From Streptosporangium becharense (GTDB taxonomy: Bacteria > Actinomycetota > Actinomycetes > Streptosporangiales > Streptosporangiaceae): a stretch of DNA of 64,000 nucleotides. Below the pieces are notes generated by a model. The model was given only the letters and a program-made list of their open reading frames with translations. It was not told where the DNA came from and did not search any database. How positions within the stretch are numbered: position 1 is the first letter of the stretch; each line of letters begins with the position of its first letter. The translations under genes were made by a program, and so were the position numbers. This document shows positions 1-7,226 of this stretch, piece by piece. Location: contig NZ_JACHMP010000001.1 in NCBI RefSeq assembly GCF_014204985.1, positions 3,286,001-3,350,000 on the forward strand, given 5' to 3'.

Positions 1-100
1 TGCGATCGAGGAACCACATGTTCCCAGTGTGCGGGGCGGCGGTTGGCGACGACTTGGAACCCACCTGCACATCCGGGGCTGCGCGCGGGCACCGCAATGG

Positions 101-120
101 GATATCGTAGTGATATCACT
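101..120. promoter_or_regulatory. Palindromic operator candidate upstream of the SPFH/RHH operon
   Basis: GATATC occurs at 101-106 and again at 112-117, 11 bp apart, which is one helical turn. The second copy is the centre of a perfect 12-bp palindrome, AGTGATATCACT, at 109-120. It lies 21 bp before the ATG of the SPFH gene. The second gene of the operon encodes a ribbon-helix-helix protein, a family that binds paired short sites, so autoregulation is a reasonable inference. Confidence 0.5.
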
Positions 121-141
121 CCGATAGCAAAGGTGGGGTTC

Positions 142-996
142 ATGGAACGACGTGCTTTCCGGACGAGCGGTTTCGCCGTCCTGGTCGTGCTCGTGCTGCT
201 GGGGGCCGCCGCGGCCGCCGCCGGATGGACGACGGCGGGAGTGGAGGGGGCGGCCGCCGCGGCCGTCGCCTGGGCGGTCGTCGCGATCGTCGTGATGACC
301 GGGTGCACGGTGATCAACCCGAACGAGGCCAAGGTCGTGCAGTTCCTCGGCCGCTACGTCGGAACGGTGAACCAGGCGGGCTTCCAGTGGGTGCTGCCCT
401 TCACCAGCAAGAAGCGCGTCACCCTGCGGGTGCGTAACTTCGAGACGGCCAAGCTCAAGGTCAACGACGCCGACGGCAGCCCCGTGGAGATCGCGGCCGT
501 CGTCGTCTACCGGGTGACCGACACCGCGAAGGCGGCGTTCTCCGTGGACGACTACGAGGAGTACGTGGCGATCCAGTCGGAGGCGGCCGTCCGGCACCTG
601 GCCACCAGCCACCCCTACGACGCCCACGACGAGGGCCGCACCAGCCTGCGCGACGGCGCCGAGGTGGCCGTCGAGCTCACCGCCGAGCTGAGCGACCGCA
701 CCCAGCTGGCCGGGGTGGAGGTGCTGGAGGCGAGGATCACCCATCTCGCCTACGCGCCGGAGATCGCCCAGGCCATGCTCGTCCGCCAGCAGGCGACCCA
801 GGTGGTCGCGGCGCGCACGCACATCGTCGCGGGCGCGGTGGGCATGGTCCAGCTCGCACTGAACAAGCTGCGCGAGGAGGACGTCGTGGAGCTCGACGAG
901 GAGCGCAAGGCCCAGATGGTGTCCAACCTGCTGGTCGTGCTGTGCGGCGACCGGGCGACCCAGCCGGTGGTCAACGCCGGCAGCCTCTATGGCTGA
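142..996 (+). CDS. SPFH/band-7 domain membrane protein
   Basis: The product is 284 aa. Two hydrophobic segments (about residues 7-26 and 36-55) come first and are followed by an SPFH (stomatin/prohibitin/flotillin, band 7) domain that begins around [16 protein letters not shown]. Such proteins scaffold membrane microdomains; no partner can be named here. The ATG at 142 is chosen because AGGTGGGG at 131-138 is a good ribosome binding site. An upstream in-frame start at 43 would read through the palindromic operator. The stop is 2 bp before the next ATG, so the ribbon-helix-helix gene is in the same operon and probably translationally coupled. Confidence 0.85.
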   Translation: MERRAFRTSGFAVLVVLVLLGAAAAAAGWTTAGVEGAAAAAVAWAVVAIVVMTGCTVINPNEAKVVQFLGRYVGTVNQAGFQWVLPFTSKKRVTLRVRNFETAKLKVNDADGSPVEIAAVVVYRVTDTAKAAFSVDDYEEYVAIQSEAAVRHLATSHPYDAHDEGRTSLRDGAEVAVELTAELSDRTQLAGVEVLEARITHLAYAPEIAQAMLVRQQATQVVAARTHIVAGAVGMVQLALNKLREEDVVELDEERKAQMVSNLLVVLCGDRATQPVVNAGSLYG

Positions 997-998
997 GC

Positions 999-1232
999 AT
1001 GGCCGAGCGCAAGAAGGTCCTGCTGAGATTAGACCCGGCCGTCTATGAGGCGATCGCCAGGTGGGCGGCCGACGACCTGCGCAGCGTCAACGCGCAGCTG
1101 GAGTACGCGCTGCGCCTGGCGCTGCGGGCGATGGGCCGCGAACCCCGCGCGGCACGGCCCGGCAACACGGATGACGCGGATGACTCCGGCACCCCGGGTA
1201 ACGCCGGAGCGCCGGACACGTCATCCGATTGA
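999..1232 (+). CDS. Ribbon-helix-helix (Arc/HicB-like) small DNA-binding protein
   Basis: This 77-aa protein starts KKVLLRLDPAVYEAIARWA and continues with a second helix (LRSVNAQLEYALRLALR). That is the beta-strand/helix/helix pattern of the Arc/MetJ-type ribbon-helix-helix fold. The last 30 residues are Asp/Gly/Pro-rich and probably disordered. It is coupled to the SPFH gene (stop and start 2 bp apart). The likely role is autorepressor of the operon through the GATATC sites at 101-120. No toxin gene is next to it, so calling it an antitoxin is not supported. Confidence 0.75.
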   Translation: MAERKKVLLRLDPAVYEAIARWAADDLRSVNAQLEYALRLALRAMGREPRAARPGNTDDADDSGTPGNAGAPDTSSD

Positions 1233-1280
1233 GACGCCAGGCGCTTCCCCCGGCGCCGCGCACCGCACCACACTCGATAC

Positions 1281-2687
1281 ATGCCGTGGGTGGGAAGTTC
1301 CGCAGTGGAGATCGCGGAGGCCGTGCGCCGGGGGAAGGCCACCGCGCCACTGGTCGTCGAGGAGCACCTCGACGCGATCGCCGAGCGCGACGGACGCATC
1401 GGGGCGTTCCGCGTGGTCCGCGCCGAGCGGGCGCTGGCCGAGGCGCGCACCCTTCAGGAGCGTGAAGACCTCGCGGAGCTGCCGCTGGCCGGAGTGCCGG
1501 TCGCCGTCAAGGACAACGTCCCGGTCCGGGGTGAGACGTCACGCAACGGGTCCGCGGCCACGCCCGGCACGCCCGCGGCCGAGGACCATCCGGTGGTGGC
1601 CAGGCTCCGGGCGGCGGGGGCGGTGGTCGTCGGCCTCACCAACGTGCCGGAGCTGTGCCTGACCGGTTTCTGCGACAGCGTGTACGGCCTCACGCGCAAC
1701 CCGTGGGACCTGGGCCGTACCCCCGGCGGATCGTCGGGCGGCAGCGCCGCGGCGGTGGCCGCGGGGATGGTCCCGCTGGCCCACGGCAACGACGGGCTGG
1801 GCTCGCTGCGCATCCCCGCCGCCTGCTGCGGCCTCGTCTCGATCAAGCCCGGCCACGGAGTGGTCCCACCGCCCGAGCACGACTGGTACGGGATGGCGGA
1901 GAACGGCCCGCTCGCCACGACCGTGGCCGACCTGTCCCTGGCCCTGGCCGTGATGGCGGGCGACATGTCACTGGCGACGCCCGGCGACCACGACTCCCTC
2001 GGGGTCGGCGACGCCATCGGCGACTACCCGGGCGGGCTGACGCCCGCCGAGCCGGTGAGGCTGCGGATCGCGGTGGCACCGGCGCCGTTGCCGCCCGGGT
2101 TCCGGGTGGACGCCGAACTCCGGGCCGCGGTGACCTCCGCGGCCGAGACCCTCGGCGCCGCCGGGCACACCGTGGTGGAGCACACCTCGCGGATGTCCAC
2201 CCGGCTCGGCCTCGCGACGATCGCCACCTGGTTCTCGTGCGCGCTGCACGACACACGGGGGCTCGACCCCCGCAGGCTCCAGCGCCGCACCAGGTCCCTC
2301 GCGCGGACCGGCCGGCTGCTGGCCCGGCTGGGGCTGGACGGCGGGGCGGAGCGCGACCTCTGGCGTGCCAGCGGCGCCGACCAGTGGTTCGGTAACGCGG
2401 ACGTGCTCGTCATGCCGACGCTCGCCGCCGTGCCGCCCGCCGCCGCCCGCTGGGGCGACCGGGGCCTGCCGGCGAACGTCCGCGCCAACGTGACGTACGC
2501 CCCCGCGACCGGGGCCTGGAACATGGCCGGCTGGCCGGCCATGAGCGTCCCGTACGGCGTGCACTCCGGCGGCACGCCCATCGGCGTCCAGCTCGTGGCC
2601 GCCCCCGGCGGCGAGGCGCAACTGCTGGCCCTGGCCGCGCAGCTGGAGGCCGCCCGCCCCTGGCCGCGCCACGCCCCACCGGCCTGA
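1281..2687 (+). CDS. Amidase signature family hydrolase
   Basis: The product is 468 aa, normal for the family. The Ser-cisSer-Lys triad is visible: Lys77 in VAVKDN, the cis-Ser in GGSSGGSAAAVAAG (Ser151 by the spacing seen in malonamidase), and nucleophile Ser175 in GNDGLGSLRIPA. The nucleophile motif deviates from the usual GTDGGGS. It hydrolyses an amide bond; the substrate cannot be told. It is not in a gatCAB context, so it is probably not the tRNA amidotransferase subunit. No clear ribosome binding site precedes the ATG at 1281, and GTG codons at 1287 or 1305 are alternatives. The stop codon starts a CCGG-rich repeat tract. Confidence 0.85.
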   Translation: MPWVGSSAVEIAEAVRRGKATAPLVVEEHLDAIAERDGRIGAFRVVRAERALAEARTLQEREDLAELPLAGVPVAVKDNVPVRGETSRNGSAATPGTPAAEDHPVVARLRAAGAVVVGLTNVPELCLTGFCDSVYGLTRNPWDLGRTPGGSSGGSAAAVAAGMVPLAHGNDGLGSLRIPAACCGLVSIKPGHGVVPPPEHDWYGMAENGPLATTVADLSLALAVMAGDMSLATPGDHDSLGVGDAIGDYPGGLTPAEPVRLRIAVAPAPLPPGFRVDAELRAAVTSAAETLGAAGHTVVEHTSRMSTRLGLATIATWFSCALHDTRGLDPRRLQRRTRSLARTGRLLARLGLDGGAERDLWRASGADQWFGNADVLVMPTLAAVPPAAARWGDRGLPANVRANVTYAPATGAWNMAGWPAMSVPYGVHSGGTPIGVQLVAAPGGEAQLLALAAQLEAARPWPRHAPPA

Positions 2688-2746
2688 TCCGGCCACGCCC
2701 CGCCGGCCGCATCCGGCCAGGCTCATCCGGCCAGGCTCATCCGGCC
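2685..2746. repeat. Short tandem repeat after the amidase stop codon
   Basis: CATCCGGCCAGGCT occurs at 2710-2723 and 2724-2737, with a third partial copy at 2738-2746. The amidase stop (2685-2687) lies in a related TGATCCGGCCACG unit. The tract fills the gap between two convergent genes. Confidence 0.7.
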
Positions 2747-2775
2747 GCGGCCCGGTCGGGCCGCGGCCGGCGCGG

Positions 2776-3828
2776 TCAGACCGCGGTGGGGTGCCAGACG
2801 GTCTTGGTCTCCAGGAAGGCCGTCAGGCGCCTGGTTCCGGGGTCGGCGAACCAGTCGGCCGCCCCCGCGGGACGCAGGACGCGCTTGAGGTTCTCCGCCG
2901 CGGCCTCCTCGCACGCGACCGCCAGGCCCTCGTCGGCGACCCCGGCCAGGTCGATCGCGTTGACGTCCATGTGCGCGGCCAGCCAGGGGGCGATCTCCCG
3001 GACCGAGCCGGTGAGGACGTTGACCACCCCGCCGGGAAGGTCGGAGGTGGCGAGCACCTCGGCGAGGGTGATCGAGGGCAGCGGCGCCCGCTCGCTCGCG
3101 ATCACCACACAGGTGTTGCCCGTGACGATCACCGGGGCCACCGTCGAGACGAGCCCGAGCAGCGGCTCGTCCGGGGCGACCACCGCGACCACACCGGTCG
3201 GCTCCGGCGAGGAGAGGTTGAAGTACGGCCCGGCGACCGGGTTGGCGGAACCGGCCACCGCGGCGATCTTGTCGGACCACCCGGCGTACCAGACCAGCCG
3301 GTCGACGGCCGCGTCCACGACCCGGCCGGGATCGGCCGTCCCGGTCGCCGCCAACTCGGCGGCGAACTGGGCCCGACGGCTTTCGAGCATCTCCGCGACG
3401 CGGTAGAGGATCTGCCCGCGGTTGTACGGGGTGGCCCCGGACCAGCCGCCGAACGCCTTGCGCGCGGCCGTCACCGCGTCGCGGGCGTCCTTGCGGGACG
3501 CCTTGGAGGCATTGGCCAGGAAGTCGCCCTCAGAGGAGGTCACGGGGTAGGACCTTCCGCTCTCCGACCGCGGGAACGCCCCGCCGATGTACAGCTTGTA
3601 CGTCTTGCGCACGGCCAGCCGCGCGGGCTCGGTGACTCCGCTCCGCGTGGGCTCGGCCTCCGCCGCCCCGCTTTCCGTGAGCTCGGGTCCGGCCGCCCCG
3701 CTCCGCGTGAGCTCGGGCTCGGCCACTCCGCCCTCCGGGCGGGCGGCGCGCACGGCCGTCTCTTCTCCGGAACGCCCGGCGGCCCGCTTGCCCGCCCGTG
3801 CCCGGTCCGGCTTCTCCGCCTTACTCAT
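2776..3828 (-). CDS. Truncated aldehyde dehydrogenase-like protein without a catalytic domain
   Basis: The product is 350 aa, against about 480 for the family. Residues from about 75 onward match the N-terminal NAD-binding half of aldehyde dehydrogenases (YKLYIGGAFPRSESGRSYPV, AARKAFGGWSGATPYNRGQI). The LELGG glutamate and the GQxC cysteine are both absent, so it cannot catalyse the normal reaction. The first 70 residues are a Lys/Arg/Ala-rich extension with degenerate repeats (ELTRSGAAGPELTESGAA). It lies downstream of a full-length aldehyde dehydrogenase and deoC on the same strand. A structural or regulatory partner of that enzyme is my inference. An ATG with GCGGAG upstream supports the start. 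Confidence 0.8.
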   Translation of the reverse strand: MSKAEKPDRARAGKRAAGRSGEETAVRAARPEGGVAEPELTRSGAAGPELTESGAAEAEPTRSGVTEPARLAVRKTYKLYIGGAFPRSESGRSYPVTSSEGDFLANASKASRKDARDAVTAARKAFGGWSGATPYNRGQILYRVAEMLESRRAQFAAELAATGTADPGRVVDAAVDRLVWYAGWSDKIAAVAGSANPVAGPYFNLSSPEPTGVVAVVAPDEPLLGLVSTVAPVIVTGNTCVVIASERAPLPSITLAEVLATSDLPGGVVNVLTGSVREIAPWLAAHMDVNAIDLAGVADEGLAVACEEAAAENLKRVLRPAGAADWFADPGTRRLTAFLETKTVWHPTAV

Positions 3829-4010
3829 CTCCGCGCCCTCTCCGCGAGCTTTCCTGCTGTGCCAGTCGTGCCGGCACGAAGACCTGACCGCAGCGGCTCA
3901 CCCCGCACCGGTGCGCGAACCAGCCGCGCAGCACCGGCCGTCCGGCGCGGGCGAAGCCGTGCCCCCGGGTGCTCTGGGCACGGCGGGAACGACGTCCGGC
4001 GTCGTTGTGA

Positions 4011-5435
4011 TCACACATCGAGATACGCCTCCAGCCCGTGCCGTCCGCCTTCCCGCCCGTACCCCGACTCCTTGTAGCCGCCGAACGGCGAGGTGGGGTC
4101 GAACCGGTTGAAGGTGTTGGCCCAGACGACGCCGGCCCGGAGCTTGCTCGCCATCCACAGGATGCGTGAGCCCTTCTCCGTCCAGACGCCGGCCGACAGG
4201 CCGAAGGGAGTGTTGTTGGCCTTCTCCACCGCCTCGGCCGGGGTGCGGAAGGTCAGCACGGACAGGACGGGACCGAAGACCTCCTCCCGGGCGATCCGGT
4301 GCGACTGGGCGACACCGGTGAAGATGGTCGGCGGGAACCAGAAGCCCTTGTCGGGCAGCGCGCACGGCGGGGACCAGCGCTCGGCCCCCTCCGCCTCGCC
4401 GAGGTCCGACAGCTCACGGATCCTGGCGAGCTGGGCCGCGGAGTTGATCGCGCCGATGTCGGTGTTCTTGTCCAGCGGGTCGCCCAGCCGGAGCGTGCCG
4501 AGCCGCCGCTTGAGGGCGTCGAGCAGCTCCGCCTCGATCGACTCCTGCACCAGCAGCCGGGAGCCCGCGCAGCAGACGTGGCCCTGGTTGAAGAAGATGC
4601 CGTTGACGATGCCCTCGACGGCCTGGTCGAGCGCGGCGTCCTCGAACACGATGTTCGCGGCCTTCCCGCCGAGCTCCAGGGTGACCTTCTTGCCCGACCC
4701 GGCGACCGAACGGGCGATCTGGCGGCCGACCTCGGTGGAGCCGGTGAAGGCCACCTTGTCGACGTCGGGGTGGTTCACCACGGCGGCACCGGTCTCACCG
4801 GCGCCGGTCACGATGTTGACGACGCCGGGCGGCAGATCGGCCTGCCGGCAGATCTCGGCGAACAGCAACGCGGTCAGCGGGGTGGTCTCGGCGGGCTTGA
4901 GGACGACCGTGTTGCCGCAGGCCAGCGCCGGGGCGATCTTCCAGGCCAGCATGAGCAGGGGGAAGTTCCACGGGATGACCTGGCCGGCCACCCCGACCGG
5001 ACGCGGGTCGGCGCCGTACCCGGCGTAGCCGAGCTTGTCCGCCCAGCCCGCGTAGTAGAAGAAGTGCGCCGCGACCAGGGGGAGGTCCACGTCGCGCGAC
5101 TCGCGGATGGGCTTGCCGTTGTCCAGTGACTCCAGCACGGCCAGCTCGCGCGAGCGCTCCTGGATGATGCGCGCGATCCGGAACAGGTACTTGGCGCGTT
5201 CGGAGCCGGGCAGCGCCGACCAGCCGCCGAACGCCTTGCGCGCGGCCCGGACGGCGCGGTCGACGTCGTCCGGCGAGGCCGTGGCCACCTCGGCCAGGAC
5301 CTCCTCGGAGGCGGGGTTGACCGTCTTGAAGGGTGTGCCGGTCCCGTCGACGAACTCGCCGTCGATGAACAGGCCGTAGGAGGGCCGGATGCCGACGACG
5401 TCACGCGACTCGGGCGCCGGTGCGTATTCAAACAT
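4011..5435 (-). CDS. Aldehyde dehydrogenase (full length)
   Basis: The product is 474 aa and covers the whole family: Asn157 in VIPWNFPL, cofactor loop FTGSTEVGRQIA, general base Glu254 in LELGGKAAN, and nucleophile Cys288 in NQGHVCCAG. It should oxidise an aldehyde with NAD(P)+. It follows deoC by 18 bp, and deoxyribose-phosphate aldolase releases acetaldehyde, so acetaldehyde is the natural candidate substrate (inference). The next gene is a half-length, inactive homologue. Confidence 0.9.
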   Translation of the reverse strand: MFEYAPAPESRDVVGIRPSYGLFIDGEFVDGTGTPFKTVNPASEEVLAEVATASPDDVDRAVRAARKAFGGWSALPGSERAKYLFRIARIIQERSRELAVLESLDNGKPIRESRDVDLPLVAAHFFYYAGWADKLGYAGYGADPRPVGVAGQVIPWNFPLLMLAWKIAPALACGNTVVLKPAETTPLTALLFAEICRQADLPPGVVNIVTGAGETGAAVVNHPDVDKVAFTGSTEVGRQIARSVAGSGKKVTLELGGKAANIVFEDAALDQAVEGIVNGIFFNQGHVCCAGSRLLVQESIEAELLDALKRRLGTLRLGDPLDKNTDIGAINSAAQLARIRELSDLGEAEGAERWSPPCALPDKGFWFPPTIFTGVAQSHRIAREEVFGPVLSVLTFRTPAEAVEKANNTPFGLSAGVWTEKGSRILWMASKLRAGVVWANTFNRFDPTSPFGGYKESGYGREGGRHGLEAYLDV

Positions 5436-5453
5436 GGGTACGCCTTCGTCGAG

Positions 5454-6392
5454 TTAGTCGAGGGTGAAGTAGTCGGGGCCCGCGTACCTGCCGGTGGCCA
5501 TCTTCTGGCGCTGCATCAGCAGGTCGTTCAGGAGGGAGGACGCGCCGAGCCGGAACCAGTCGGGGCTCAGCCAGCCCTCGCCGACGGTCTCGTTGACCAG
5601 GACGAGCATCTTGACGGCGTCCTTGGTCGTCCGGATGCCTCCGGCGGGCTTCACCCCGACCTTGCGGCCGGTCGAGGCGAGGAAGTCGCGGACCGCCTCC
5701 AGCATGACCAGCGTCACCGGGAGGGTCGCGGCGGGCTGGACCTTGCCCGTGGAGGTCTTGATGAAGTCGCCGCCGGCCAGCATGGCCAGCCAGGACGCGC
5801 GGCGCACGTTGTCGTACGTGGCGAGCTCACCGGTCTCCAGGATCACCTTCAGGTGCGCGGTGCCGCACGCGGCCTTGACGGCGGCGATCTCCTCGAAGAC
5901 CTTGAGGTAGTCGCCCGCGAGGAAGGCACCCCGGTCGATGACCATGTCGATCTCGTCGGCCCCGGCGGCCACCGCGAACGCGGTGTCGGCGACCTTGACG
6001 TCGAGGGAGGAACGCCCGCTGGGGAAAGCGGTCGCGACACTGGCCACCTTGACACCGGAGCCCTTCAGCGCCTCCACCGCCTGGGCCACCAGGTCGGGGT
6101 AGACGCACACCGCGGCCACCTTCGGCACGGAGGGGTCGGACGGGTCCGGGTGGACGGCCTTGGCGCACATCGCACGGACCTTGCCCGGGGTGTCGGCTCC
6201 TTCGAGGGTCGTCAGGTCCACCATGGCGATGGCCAGGTCGATGGCCTCGGCCTTGGCGGTCGTCTTGATCGATCGGGTGCCGAGCATCGCCGCTCGCTGG
6301 TCGGCGCCCACCCGGTCGACACCGGGCAGGCCGTGCAGGAAGGTTCGCAGCGTGACGTTGGACGCGGCCACGTCGGCTGGCGAGGTCGTCAT
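5454..6392 (-). CDS. deoC: Deoxyribose-phosphate aldolase
   Basis: It splits 2-deoxyribose 5-phosphate into glyceraldehyde 3-phosphate and acetaldehyde, the last step of deoxynucleoside breakdown. The product is 312 aa. The Schiff-base lysine is Lys212 in DFIKTSTGK, the second active-site lysine is Lys248 in VKPAGGIRT, and an aspartate pair lies in EIDMVID. The ATG at 6392 is chosen over an upstream in-frame start because TGGAGTGG precedes it and homologues begin near MTTSPADVA. It is the first gene of an operon with two aldehyde dehydrogenase-type genes. Confidence 0.93.
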   Translation of the reverse strand: MTTSPADVAASNVTLRTFLHGLPGVDRVGADQRAAMLGTRSIKTTAKAEAIDLAIAMVDLTTLEGADTPGKVRAMCAKAVHPDPSDPSVPKVAAVCVYPDLVAQAVEALKGSGVKVASVATAFPSGRSSLDVKVADTAFAVAAGADEIDMVIDRGAFLAGDYLKVFEEIAAVKAACGTAHLKVILETGELATYDNVRRASWLAMLAGGDFIKTSTGKVQPAATLPVTLVMLEAVRDFLASTGRKVGVKPAGGIRTTKDAVKMLVLVNETVGEGWLSPDWFRLGASSLLNDLLMQRQKMATGRYAGPDYFTLD

Positions 6393-6759
6393 AGTTGACA
6401 CCACTCCAGCATGCCGACTGGTGTGATTAGTTCCAAACTGGACCCTGCCCAGCACCGGCACCCGTTTTCGTCAACGTTCGACGAGTCGGACGGGCCTGCT
6501 CAGGGGTCATCGGGCGTGCCGCCCCACCGCCTCCCGCTCCCCCGCCCCCTCCTGTCCTCCTCCGCCCGGGTCCCGGGCCGGGTCGTCTCAGGTGGGTCCT
6601 AGGTCGGGTCCGGCACGTCCTAAGGCGTTCCGGGACGCGGATCGGGCCGGTGGATAGGGCATCCGCCCGATGTGGGACCGGGGCCCTTAGCGCGAGCCTT
6701 GAGTGTGCAGGGCAAGCGCGCCACCGGCGTACGAACGTACGAACCAAGGAGGAACCCCG
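6393..6759. other. Divergent intergenic region between deoC and a small gene
   Basis: No gene is supported in this 367-bp stretch. It must hold the deoC promoter (leftward) and the promoter of the small gene at 6760 (rightward). Near its right end GTACG-AA-CGTAC (about 6729-6740) forms a small inverted repeat just before the ribosome binding site of the small gene. I see no convincing -35/-10 pair. Confidence 0.4.
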
Positions 6760-6924
6760 ATGAGTCCCGATCTCCACCTCGCAATGATCGCCTACCAGAG
6801 CGACCGGCTCCGCGAGGAGGCGGCCAGGCACCGTCTCACCCGGCAGGTTCAGGAGGCCGAGAAGAAGGAGGGCCCGGCCGGCAAGCGCCGCCGGAGCCTC
6901 TTCGGCAGGATCCTTCCCGCATGA
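6760..6924 (+). CDS. Small charged hypothetical protein (54 aa)
   Basis: It starts at an ATG preceded by an excellent AAGGAGG (746-752 of the 6.7 kb block). The product begins MSPDLHLAMIAYQSDRLREE, contains an amphipathic helical stretch rich in Arg/Glu, and ends in a basic patch (GKRRRSLFGRILPA). No domain is recognised. The strong ribosome binding site and typical codon use argue that it is expressed. It precedes a LuxR-type ATPase regulator by 300 bp of repeats, so co-transcription is uncertain. Confidence 0.6.
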   Translation: MSPDLHLAMIAYQSDRLREEAARHRLTRQVQEAEKKEGPAGKRRRSLFGRILPA

Positions 6925-6984
6925 CCCCGATCACGGAGCCCGGCCGCCTCCCCTTGCCCGGCCGGGCTCCACGGCCTCCCTGAC

Positions 6985-7150
6985 GGCTCTCCGCCCGGCT
7001 TCCCCGTCTCCCCGAAGCCGCCCGGCTTCCCTGGCTTCCCGAAGCCGCCAGGCTTGCCCGTCTCCCTGAAGCCGCCAGGCTTCCTGAAGCCGTCCGATCG
7101 GCTTCTCCCTCCCTGACGGCTGCCGGTCGGTTCTCCGTCCCCCGCAGCCG
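6985..7150. repeat. Degenerate GAAGCCGCC/GGCTTCC hairpin repeats
   Basis: This gene-free stretch contains at least four imperfect copies of a GAAGCCGCCAGGCTTCC-like unit. Each can fold into a small hairpin, and the copies are separated by CTGGCTTCC or CTCCCTGA spacers. It lies between the small protein gene and the LuxR-type regulator. The hairpins could end transcription from 6760. The rest of 6925-7226 shows only the AT-richer leader AATAAATCC near 7192 in front of the regulator. Confidence 0.6.
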
Positions 7151-7226
7151 TCCGGCCGGGCTCCGCGTCCTCCGGCAGTTCTGTACCGATCAATAAATCC
7201 GGAGATTCCTACCCATAAGGCATGAC

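Noticed and set aside
999..1232. Toxin-antitoxin system
   Set aside because: The ribbon-helix-helix protein is antitoxin-like, but its partner is an SPFH membrane protein and no toxin gene is adjacent.
6849..7193. Glycine-rich repeat protein on the minus strand
   Set aside because: It is a by-product of the GAAGCCGCC hairpin repeats, without a ribosome binding site.
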